From an uncultured Prevotellaceae bacterium (GTDB taxonomy: Bacteria; Bacteroidota; Bacteroidia; Bacteroidales; Bacteroidaceae): a DNA stretch of 13,687 nt. A model generated the notes under the pieces. It was given only the letters and a program-made list of their open reading frames with translations, searched no databases and was not told the origin of the DNA. A program made the position numbers and the translations under genes. Location of the stretch: the NCBI GenBank assembly GCA_902775075.1, contig CACYKX010000061.1:1-13687 (forward strand), written 5' to 3'. This document shows positions 1 through 6,008 of this stretch, piece by piece (within the stretch, counting starts at the first letter, position 1; the number at the start of each line of letters is the position of its first letter).

Positions 1-430
1 TCACACCAGGCTTAGCATCGAGCATGATCACAAAGCCTTCACGACTATCGGCAATATGATAATAATAATTATCTGGAGAGAAGGTAAACTTACTGGCAAA
101 GCGATCCTTCTTCTTGGATTTCGGGTTATGAAGTTCCACCGTATGCTCTTTCTTGTCTACCCGATAGAAACGGCTACCGTCATTCCACGAAGCATAGCGA
201 CTCTCCACAAAGCGTTGTTTATGCCCCTTATACCATATCGTCCCAGCCGTCTTGTAAAGTCCCACGATATTGACACTATATCGGAATGAACTACCCTGAG
301 GGCCATACACCATCTGATAGATTCTATCAAACATCTCACGGGCCTGTCGCTCATTTGGCGTCACCTTTCCAAAAGCCGAAATGCCCATCATAACGGCAAT
401 CATCAGTATCATTATTCTGTATCTCTTCAT
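1..430 (-). CDS. LolA-like exported protein, N-terminal part (runs off the window)
   Basis: The reading frame starts at ATG 430-428 and stays open to the window edge, giving 143 residues without a stop. The first ~20 residues (MKRYRIMILMIAVMMGISAFG) form a typical Sec signal: two basic residues, a Met/Ile-rich hydrophobic core, then small residues. The mature part has the layout of the LolA/LolB-like fold of Bacteroidota, with an AGTIWYKGHKQRF strand pair, WNDGSRFYRVDKK, then TVELHNP (about residues 62-105). LolA-type proteins carry lipoproteins through the periplasm, but many Bacteroidota paralogues have unknown cargo, so carrier function is inferred. A -7 element lies just upstream at 463-470. 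The gene is divergent from the DUF4250 gene. The C-terminal half is missing, so the family call rests on the first domain half only. Confidence 0.6.
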   Translation of the reverse strand, partial: MKRYRIMILMIAVMMGISAFGKVTPNERQAREMFDRIYQMVYGPQGSSFRYSVNIVGLYKTAGTIWYKGHKQRFVESRYASWNDGSRFYRVDKKEHTVELHNPKSKKKDRFASKFTFSPDNYYYHIADSREGFVIMLDAKPGV

Positions 431-462
431 AAAACAATATCACATTTGATAATTTCAGCCGG

Positions 463-470
463 CAAAGTTA
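463..470 (-). promoter_or_regulatory. -7 element for the LolA-like gene
   Basis: On the minus strand this reads TAACTTTG, a full match to the Bacteroidota -7 consensus TAnnTTTG, about 33 bp before the start codon at 430. I see no good TTTG at the -33 distance, so the promoter may be weak or need an activator. Confidence 0.45.
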
Positions 471-511
471 CAAAAAAGCTACGATTCTTTCGTTATCTAA
501 CAGAAATTTTA

Positions 512-519
512 TATTTTTG
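512..519 (+). promoter_or_regulatory. -7 element for the DUF4250 gene
   Basis: TATTTTTG matches the Bacteroidota consensus TAnnTTTG and lies 31 bp before the ATG at 551. The -33 region (about 487-494, CTTTCGTT) is only a poor match. It stands back to back with the -7 element of the divergent LolA-like gene, within a 120-bp intergenic region. Confidence 0.5.
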
Positions 520-550
520 CATCCGAATTAGGTAAAAGATTAAAAAGATA

Positions 551-733
551 ATGGAAAAGTTACCAAATGATCCGATGATGCTGTTCAGTTCTGTCAATAT
601 GTTGCTCCGTGATGAGGAGTACAAGAACTTGGACGAGCTCTGTTACGCATTCGGCATCGAGCGTAAAGCGCTTGAGGCCAAACTTGCTACCGCCGGCTTT
701 GAATTCAACGAAAAAGAAAATAAATTTTGGTAA
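551..733 (+). CDS. DUF4250 domain-containing small protein
   Basis: A 60-residue cytoplasmic protein with no signal peptide or membrane segment. It matches the DUF4250 pattern from end to end: an opening LPNDPMMLFSSVNMLLRD, a middle LDELCYAFGIER helix pair, and a closing GFEFNEKENKFW. The family is always about this short and its function is unknown; the middle section resembles a small helix-turn-helix, but DNA binding is a guess. The ATG at 551 is preceded by an A-rich stretch, normal for Bacteroidota, where Shine-Dalgarno signals are weak. A Bacteroidota -7 element lies 31 bp upstream and a terminator hairpin starts 12 bp after the stop, so it is probably a transcript of its own. glnN follows 92 bp downstream. 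Confidence 0.85.
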   Translation: MEKLPNDPMMLFSSVNMLLRDEEYKNLDELCYAFGIERKALEAKLATAGFEFNEKENKFW

Positions 734-745
734 AGAATAGCATCA

Positions 746-773
746 ACTCCCGCATCATCGTGGGAGTTTTTTT
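746..773 (+). terminator. Rho-independent terminator after the DUF4250 gene
   Basis: An 8-bp stem (746-753 with 760-767: ACTCCCGC against GTGGGAGT, one G-U pair) closes a 6-base loop and runs straight into a T tract (767-773). It lies between the DUF4250 stop and the glnN start. Confidence 0.8.
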
Positions 774-825
774 GTTTTTACCATCCCCCGCAAACAACAA
801 ATTACCAATAAAAGAAATAATACAA

Positions 826-3015
826 ATGGCAAACTTAAGATTTGAGGTTGTAGCAGAGGCCTTTAAGAAAAGACCTGTTGACGTGAGGACTCCCTATGAG
901 AGACCTTCGGAATATTTCGCAAAGAATGTGTTCAACCGCCAGAAGATGTACAAATACCTTCCTGCCGACATTTATGAGAAGTTGGTTGACGTGATGGAAA
1001 ACGGTGCTCATCTGGATAGAGGTATCGCTGATGCTGTAGCCGATGGCATGAAGCAATGGGCTATGGAGAATGGTGTCACCCACTACACACACTGGTTTCA
1101 ACCTCTGACAGAAGGTACTGCCGAGAAACATGATGCTTTCGTAGAACATGATGGCAAGGGCGGAATGATCGAGGAATTCTCTGGTAAACTCCTCGTACAG
1201 CAGGAACCTGATGCTTCTAGTTTCCCTTCTGGTGGTATCCGCAATACTTTCGAGGCTCGCGGTTATTCTGCCTGGGATCCAACCTCTCCTGTCTTCATCA
1301 TGGATGATACCTTGTGTATCCCTACCATCTTTATCTCTTACACAGGAGAAGCACTCGACTACAAAGCTCCTCTGCTTCGTTCCTTGCATGCCGTCAATGT
1401 CGCTGCCACTAACGTATGCCATTATTTCGACCAGGATGTCAAGAGTGTACATGCGAACCTCGGTTGGGAACAGGAATACTTCCTCGTCGACGAAGACTTA
1501 TACTTCGCTCGTCCTGACCTGATGCTTACCGGTCGCACTCTGATGGGACACGACTCTGCCAAGAACCAGCAGATGGACGACCACTTCTTCGGTACGATCC
1601 CTGAGCGCGTTCAGGCTTTTATGAAAGATCTTGAGATTCAAGCCCTCGAACTTGGTATCCCTTGCAAGACCCGCCATAATGAGGTGGCACCGGGACAGTT
1701 TGAGTTGGCTCCAATCTTCGAAGACTGTAACCTAGCCGTAGACCATAACATGCTGTTGATGTCACTCATGAAGAAGGTGGCTCGTAAGCATGGTTTCCAG
1801 GTTTTACTACATGAGAAGCCTTTCGCCGGTATCAACGGTTCCGGTAAGCACAACAACTGGAGCCTTACCACCAATACGGGGGTATTGTTGCACAAGAGCG
1901 GAAAGACTCCTGAAGACAACCTGCGTTTCGTTGTCTTCATCGTGGAAACCTTGATGGGTGTATATAAGCATAACGGACTTTTAAAAGCCAGCGTGATGAG
2001 TGCCACCAACGACCACCGCTTAGGTGCCAACGAGGCTCCTCCTGCTATCATCTCTTCTTTCCTAGGTCGACAGTTGAGCGACCTACTCGACCATATCGAG
2101 AAAGCAGATAAGGAAGAACTCTTCAAGATAGAAGGTAAGAAAGGTATGCAACTCGGTATCCCAGAGATTCCTGAGTTGATGATAGATAATAACGACCGCA
2201 ATCGCACTTCTCCTTTTGCCTTTACCGGTAACCGTTTTGAGTTCCGTGCCGTAGGTAGCGAGGCCAACAGCGCCAGTGCGATGATCGTGCTGAACACCGC
2301 CGTTGCCGAAGCGCTCACCAATTTCAAAGTTCGTGTGGATGCACTCATCGCCAAAGGTGAGGATAAGACTAGCGCTATCGTTGATGTCATCCGTGAAGAT
2401 ATCAAGACCTGCAAGCCAATCCGTTTCGACGGCAATGGTTATAGCGATGAATGGAAAGAGGAGGCTGCCCGTCGTGGTCTCGACTGTGAAGCAAGTTGCC
2501 CAGTATGTTTCGACCGCTACCTTGACGCCGACAGCATCAAGATGTTCGAGAGCGAGAATGTGATGCAGAAGAACGAACTTGAGGCGCGCAATGAGGTGAA
2601 ATGGGAAACCTATACCAAGAAGATTCAGATAGAGGCTCGTGTGATGGGCGACTTGGCAATGAACCATATCGTTCCTGTGGCTACACATTATCAGAGTCAG
2701 TTGGCCAAGAATGTCGGTAGCATGATCGAGATCTTCGGACGTGAGAAGGCATTGGAGTTATCCGACAGAAATATCAAAATCATCACTGAGATTGCCGAAC
2801 GTACCGATAGCATCGAGAAGGGTGTAGAGGAACTGGTGAATGCCCGTAAGGTAGCCAACAAGATAGAGGATGCACGTGAAAAGGCTGTTGCTTACCACGA
2901 CACCGTTGCTCCTAAGATGGAGACAATACGTTATCAGATAGACAAACTAGAACTTATCGTCAGCGATGAATTATGGACTCTTCCTAAATATCGCGAGATG
3001 CTGTTTATCAGATAA
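826..3015 (+). CDS. glnN: Glutamine synthetase type III
   Basis: ATP-dependent ligation of ammonium to glutamate to give glutamine, the main ammonium-assimilation step; a cytoplasmic dodecamer in known GSIII enzymes. The frame extends upstream to 727, but the start at ATG 826 (MANLRFEVVAEAFKKR) gives 729 residues, the usual GSIII length, and follows an A-rich leader; the upstream stretch overlaps a terminator. Motifs of the family are intact: NEVAPGQFELAP (about residues 285-296), GINGSGKHNNWSL (from 335), SATNDHRLGANEAPPAI (from 392), and NDRNRTSPFAFTGNRFEFR (from 456). The long helical C-terminal part typical of GSIII is present (about 590-729). I find no clear promoter of its own between 734 and 825. 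A strong terminator lies 21 bp after the stop. No nitrogen regulator or transporter gene is adjacent. Confidence 0.96.
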   Translation: MANLRFEVVAEAFKKRPVDVRTPYERPSEYFAKNVFNRQKMYKYLPADIYEKLVDVMENGAHLDRGIADAVADGMKQWAMENGVTHYTHWFQPLTEGTAEKHDAFVEHDGKGGMIEEFSGKLLVQQEPDASSFPSGGIRNTFEARGYSAWDPTSPVFIMDDTLCIPTIFISYTGEALDYKAPLLRSLHAVNVAATNVCHYFDQDVKSVHANLGWEQEYFLVDEDLYFARPDLMLTGRTLMGHDSAKNQQMDDHFFGTIPERVQAFMKDLEIQALELGIPCKTRHNEVAPGQFELAPIFEDCNLAVDHNMLLMSLMKKVARKHGFQVLLHEKPFAGINGSGKHNNWSLTTNTGVLLHKSGKTPEDNLRFVVFIVETLMGVYKHNGLLKASVMSATNDHRLGANEAPPAIISSFLGRQLSDLLDHIEKADKEELFKIEGKKGMQLGIPEIPELMIDNNDRNRTSPFAFTGNRFEFRAVGSEANSASAMIVLNTAVAEALTNFKVRVDALIAKGEDKTSAIVDVIREDIKTCKPIRFDGNGYSDEWKEEAARRGLDCEASCPVCFDRYLDADSIKMFESENVMQKNELEARNEVKWETYTKKIQIEARVMGDLAMNHIVPVATHYQSQLAKNVGSMIEIFGREKALELSDRNIKIITEIAERTDSIEKGVEELVNARKVANKIEDAREKAVAYHDTVAPKMETIRYQIDKLELIVSDELWTLPKYREMLFIR

Positions 3016-3035
3016 TTATCAAATACATCATATCA

Positions 3036-3069
3036 AAAAGCCGGTTGGGAACATTCCTAACCGGCTTTT
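3036..3069. terminator. Bidirectional terminator between glnN and the GH51 gene
   Basis: An 11-bp perfect stem (3036-3046 with 3059-3069: AAAAGCCGGTT and its complement) continues inward by four more pairs, one a G-U, to an ACAT tetraloop. The stem ends are A-rich on the left and T-rich on the right, so it can stop transcription from both sides. It serves glnN (+) and the convergent arabinofuranosidase gene (-), whose stop is 24 bp away. Confidence 0.9.
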
Positions 3070-3093
3070 ATTTTATATCAACAATATTTTTTA

Positions 3094-5025
3094 TCAGAAG
3101 CGATATACTCCAAACGACTTAGCAGGGATGGTGATTGTGACACGATTACCTGATGCCTGAATATCTGAAGTGTGCGGAATAACGGTATTCTTATGCTTGA
3201 TGGTATTCTCTGCCAAACGATTACCATGGAGAATCGTAGCCTTACCACCATTCAACTTAGCACCCTTGAAGAGGAGCGTGATCTGCTGATCCTTGTCAGC
3301 ATTGTTACCAATCTTCACGATATAATTCTTCGAAGGTTTATCGTAAACGGCACTGGCATAGAGGCCATTCTGTCCGGTGAGAGCCTTACCATCTTCGGTA
3401 ATATTTACGATGTTAGTACCCTTATTGGTACCATAAAGCATCTGTACATACCAATTGACAGAACGTACACTCGTGAGATTATCAAACCAGATCAGGTCAG
3501 GACGCCACTGCCATCCATCGACATGAGCAAAGAGCGGAGCATAAGTAGCCTGATAGACAACATCTGCGTTTCGTTCAAGACCAGTCATAAAACAAGCCTC
3601 TGAGAGCGCAGCCTCGAAGGAGTTTGGTTCATGGTCGGCATGAGCAGCATACTCACCAGCGAAAACCTTAGGACCTTTACGGTCATACTTATCATAACGG
3701 TTAGCATTATCGAAGAACCACTTCGGACTCATATAGTAATGCTCGTCCACGAGGTCAACCTTCAGCTTACGCATCTGTTCCCATCCATAGTCGAAATCCT
3801 TTCCTGATGCAGAAGGACCCGAAGTACCACAGATCTTGATATTAGGATATTTGGCACGAATCTGCTTCACGAATTCTGCCAGACGCTCAGGATAAACTTT
3901 ACCCCACTGTTCATTACCCACACCGATCTGTTTCAGGTTAAAAGGAGCCGGATGACCCATCTCCGCGCGGAGCTTACCCCACTTCGTGTTCACACCTCCG
4001 TTAGCGAATTCTATCAAATCGAGTGCATCATCAATATAAGGTTGAAGATCTTTCACAGCCACATGCGCATTAGCATCATCATCCTTGTTCTGGAACTGGC
4101 AAGCCAATCCACAGCTAACCACTGGCAATGGTTCTGCCCCAATCTTCTCCGACAACAAGAAGAACTCATAGAATCCCAATCCATACGACTGATAATAATT
4201 AGGATACATACGATGAGGGAAGGTATAGTTCCATCTGTTCTCGTTCAAAGGACGGTTCTCCACAGACCCTACAGAATTCTTCCACTGATAGCGAGTAGCC
4301 AAGTCGGTACCCTCCACGATACAACCACCAGGGAAGCGGAAGATGCCAGGATGCAAATCGGCCAGATCCTGTACCAAGTCGGCACGAAGTCCATGCCAAT
4401 TGTCTTCCGGGAACATACTGATATGGTCGAGGTCAACCCCCTCCTTACCCATCAGGAAGATACGCATAAAGCCTTTCTTCACCGTCTTCTTCGACAGCAG
4501 AGTAGCCGTATACTTTTGCCATTTATTATTGGTCACCGTGATCGTGTCACGAGCAATAGGAGAGTCATCCTCGCCAACGATTTCCACACGGAGTTTAGTT
4601 TTCTTTCCCTGTAAGTTATTCAGACGCGCATACACAGAGAAATCATATTTCATTCCCTTCTTCAGTCCCATACCGAAGAAGCCATGATTCTCAATACCGG
4701 TAAGTTTTTGGTCATGACCGGCATTCTGAAGAGTTACATAATGAGGATTACGCTCAAAGGCCGGTTTAAAATCATTGACCATAACATTTCCGAAGACGTT
4801 CCATCCCATCAGATGGTCAGGGAACTCGAAGGAACGATTCTCTACCATCTCAGCATAGAGACCACCGTCGGCTCCAAAGTTGATGTCCTCGAAGAAGATA
4901 CCATACATCGTCGGTTGAATAGGAGCACCCGGTTTAGCATTCACCGTGAATAGGTGCTGGGCATTCGCACAAAGTGATGTCATTGCGGCAAAAAGCAATG
5001 CACCAAGAATTTTAGGTTTATTCAT
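3094..5025 (-). CDS. Secreted GH51 alpha-L-arabinofuranosidase
   Basis: Retaining exo-hydrolase expected to remove terminal alpha-L-arabinofuranosyl side groups (EC 3.2.1.55) from arabinan, arabinoxylan or arabinogalactan. The 643-residue protein begins with a Sec signal (cleavage probable at ANA|Q, residue 22/23), so it acts in the periplasm or at the cell surface. The conserved opening PTMYGIFFEDINFGADGGLYAEM (39-60) is typical of the plant/Bacteroides-type GH51. A jelly-roll carbohydrate-binding-like segment spans about 75-205, the TIM barrel about 210-480, and the C-terminal beta domain about 490-643. The acid/base is E372 in GVGNEQWG; the nucleophile is E458 in FAGEYA. The gene is complete. 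Its own promoter sits in a perfectly duplicated 48-bp segment directly upstream. It lies about 1 kb downstream of susD in the same orientation, as a separate transcription unit of the PUL. Confidence 0.93.
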   Translation of the reverse strand: MNKPKILGALLFAAMTSLCANAQHLFTVNAKPGAPIQPTMYGIFFEDINFGADGGLYAEMVENRSFEFPDHLMGWNVFGNVMVNDFKPAFERNPHYVTLQNAGHDQKLTGIENHGFFGMGLKKGMKYDFSVYARLNNLQGKKTKLRVEIVGEDDSPIARDTITVTNNKWQKYTATLLSKKTVKKGFMRIFLMGKEGVDLDHISMFPEDNWHGLRADLVQDLADLHPGIFRFPGGCIVEGTDLATRYQWKNSVGSVENRPLNENRWNYTFPHRMYPNYYQSYGLGFYEFFLLSEKIGAEPLPVVSCGLACQFQNKDDDANAHVAVKDLQPYIDDALDLIEFANGGVNTKWGKLRAEMGHPAPFNLKQIGVGNEQWGKVYPERLAEFVKQIRAKYPNIKICGTSGPSASGKDFDYGWEQMRKLKVDLVDEHYYMSPKWFFDNANRYDKYDRKGPKVFAGEYAAHADHEPNSFEAALSEACFMTGLERNADVVYQATYAPLFAHVDGWQWRPDLIWFDNLTSVRSVNWYVQMLYGTNKGTNIVNITEDGKALTGQNGLYASAVYDKPSKNYIVKIGNNADKDQQITLLFKGAKLNGGKATILHGNRLAENTIKHKNTVIPHTSDIQASGNRVTITIPAKSFGVYRF

Positions 5026-5119
5026 CTTAAAAGTTATTATTTAGGTTTTCCTCCGCAAATATACAAAAAAAATCTTAAAAGTTATTATTTAGGTTTTCCT
5101 CCGCAAATATACAAAAAAA
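5024..5119. repeat. Perfect 48-bp tandem duplication of the GH51 promoter and leader
   Basis: Positions 5024-5071 and 5072-5119 are identical and directly adjacent. Each copy holds the A-rich leader before the GH51 start codon and one minus-strand TATATTTG -7 element. The start codon is not duplicated: the base after the second copy's leader makes ATT instead of ATG. The lack of any mismatch suggests a recent event or active homogenisation. Confidence 0.97.
5056..5063 (-). promoter_or_regulatory. Proximal -7 element of the GH51 gene (duplicate copy)
   Basis: Reads TATATTTG on the minus strand, the exact copy of 5104-5111. At the -33 distance (about 5082-5085) there is no TTG, because the neighbouring repeat copy replaced the original flank. 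It may be weak or silent, but it sits at the normal distance (about 31 bp) from the start codon. Confidence 0.5.
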
Positions 5120-5132
5120 CATCGTCCGACAA
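5104..5132 (-). promoter_or_regulatory. Distal promoter of the GH51 gene (-33 and -7)
   Basis: On the minus strand, TTG (5132-5130) and TATATTTG (5111-5104) are separated by 18 bp, close to the Bacteroidota -33/-7 spacing. This copy keeps what looks like the native upstream flank, so it is probably the working promoter, with a leader lengthened by 48 bp through the duplication. Confidence 0.6.
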
Positions 5133-5353
5133 TACTGGTTTCCAATTAAAAAATCGAGAGATATCGAAAATTTATTGTAAAAGCACACTAATAGGGTATT
5201 TTTCATAGCTATTTCCTTCGGGATGCGTTCGGGATGCCTTCGGGAAGGCATGCATTTGCTAGTTATTGATTTCCCATGAAACAGATTTTATTATACATAA
5301 CATGATTGGTGATAAGATGTGGGTATGTTGCTGTAAAAATGTTGCTTCGTTAG
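5120..5353. other. Gene-free stretch upstream of the GH51 promoter
   Basis: I find no supported gene here. The segment is AT-rich apart from the TTCGGGATGC repeat cluster at 5215-5251. The only longer open frame (5441-5259, minus) begins inside the palindrome array and has a composition dictated by it, so I do not call it. Confidence 0.6.
5215..5251. repeat. TTCGGGATGC repeat cluster with a short hairpin
   Basis: Three near-tandem 11-bp units read CCTTCGGGATG, CGTTCGGGATG and CCTTCGGGAAG, and the last forms a 7-bp hairpin (5234-5240 with 5245-5251, loop CGGG). It is GC-rich within AT-rich surroundings and probably belongs to a dispersed intergenic repeat; that it is dispersed cannot be shown from one window. 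Confidence 0.6.
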
Positions 5354-5441
5354 TTGTGCGACGGCCGTGGTATAGGTGTGCGACGGCCGTCGCACAGTTG
5401 TACCACGTTCGACGTACAATTGTACCACGGCCGTGGTACAT
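5354..5441. repeat. Array of four 22-bp palindromic units
   Basis: Four palindromes have centres at 5364.5, 5386.5, 5408.5 and 5430.5, an exact 22-bp period. Unit 2 (5377-5396, TGTGCGACGGCCGTCGCACA) and unit 4 (5421-5440, TGTACCACGGCCGTGGTACA) are perfect 20-bp palindromes. They differ at two arm positions, each compensated on the other arm. Unit 1 has the left arm of unit 2 and nearly the right arm of unit 4. Unit 3 is degenerate but keeps TTGTAC/GTACAA ends. The array lies about 230-320 bp upstream of the GH51 promoter. It could be an operator array, a REP-like intergenic repeat, or a mobile-element relic; I cannot tell which. Confidence 0.9.
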
Positions 5442-5740
5442 ATAATTAATCTACGAGTTTACCACATGTTATAGGGACGCACCCTCATAAAGAGTTATCG
5501 AACTCTCTTTTATAATTATTTGTACTGATTACCTCTAAGAAACTATCAACTGCGTACACACATCAATAGTATACAGAATAATGTAATATACCAAAAGACA
5601 GGTTTCAAAAAATGTTGCATCTATCAATTAGGCTCTAAAAGACTTTCAAGATGGTGGCTAGACGCAAACAAATACCAAAATAAGAAGTAGAAATCAAAAA
5701 TCTAATAAGAGATAATATTGACTAAAATATAGGAAAACTG
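5442..5740. other. AT-rich gene-free stretch
   Basis: No gene can be supported. A weak hairpin (5491-5496 with 5501-5506, loop ATCG, followed by CTTTT) could be a minor terminator on the plus strand. At 5713-5720 TAATATTG is a one-mismatch -7 element 20 bp before the small broken reading frame at 5741. Stops occur in all frames. The stretch looks like decayed accessory DNA. Confidence 0.5.
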
Positions 5741-5957
5741 ATGAAAAAAGAAGAATTAAAAATGAATCAAAATAAAAAGAATTTGCTTATAGAGCAAGCA
5801 TTTCTTTGATGAAGAGATAACACTCGGAGAATTTGATATTCAAGAAATCATCAAAGCCGACAGAAAGAAACACGAAACTGATATGAAGCTAAAAGAAGAG
5901 TATGCTGAAGGACAACCTATGTTTATGAGCGGTGAGGAATTGATTAAGTTTATATAA
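5741..5957 (+). pseudogene. Small unknown ORF broken by a frameshift
   Basis: From ATG 5741 one frame reads 21 residues (MKKEELKMNQNKKNLLIEQAF), then CTT and a TGA stop (5807-5809). From 5805 the +1 frame reads 50 more residues to TAA 5955-5957 (FDEEITLGEFDIQEIIKADR, then a Lys/Glu-rich helix, and an end at MSGEELIKFI). In that second frame a TAG at 5790 blocks reading from upstream, so the two parts join only through a frameshift in 5790-5809, most simply in the TTTCTTT run at 5801-5807. Joined, they give about 71 charged, mostly helical residues with no signal peptide. I do not recognise the family. Alternatives are a sequencing error or a 24-residue peptide from ATG 5883. Coding potential is supported only by the amino-acid character of the second part. 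Confidence 0.4.
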
Positions 5958-5965
5958 ATAATCGA

Positions 5966-5997
5966 ACAAAGGATTGAGGGAACCCTCAATCCTTTGT
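5966..5997. terminator. Hairpin terminator at the end of the susCD operon
   Basis: A near-perfect inverted repeat (5966-5980 with 5983-5997, centre 5981.5; AACAAAGGATTGAGG and its complement) lies 12 bp beyond the susD stop on the minus strand and 9 bp after the broken small ORF on the plus strand. The T tract is short on both sides, so it may act in both directions as terminator or as a 3'-end stabiliser. Confidence 0.75.
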
Positions 5998-6008
5998 ATT
6001 ATAAAGAA

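Noticed and set aside
727..825. 33-codon upstream extension of glnN
   Set aside because: It overlaps the DUF4250 stop and the terminator and does not fit the GSIII N-terminus; the ATG at 826 gives the standard length.
835..1452. 205-residue open frame antisense to glnN
   Set aside because: It is a shadow of the GSIII coding frame with no recognisable motif, signal or promoter.
1638..2435. 265-residue open frame antisense to glnN
   Set aside because: It lies wholly inside glnN, whose frame carries all GSIII motifs; the antisense product is Ser/Leu-rich without domains, a typical shadow.
3952..4614. 220-residue plus-strand open frame inside the GH51 gene
   Set aside because: The opposite strand encodes the GH51 catalytic barrel; this frame is a codon-usage shadow.
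5259..5441. 60-residue minus-strand open frame
   Set aside because: Its first third is translated from the palindrome array, it has a repetitive Arg/His/Tyr-rich start dictated by the repeat, and no family features.
5354..5441. CRISPR array
   Set aside because: The units are directly adjacent palindromes without unique spacers, only four copies are present, and no cas gene is in the window.
5120..6008. Insertion sequence or integrated element
   Set aside because: I see no transposase or integrase remnant and no paired terminal inverted repeats with target duplications; the low GC and decay alone do not support a call.
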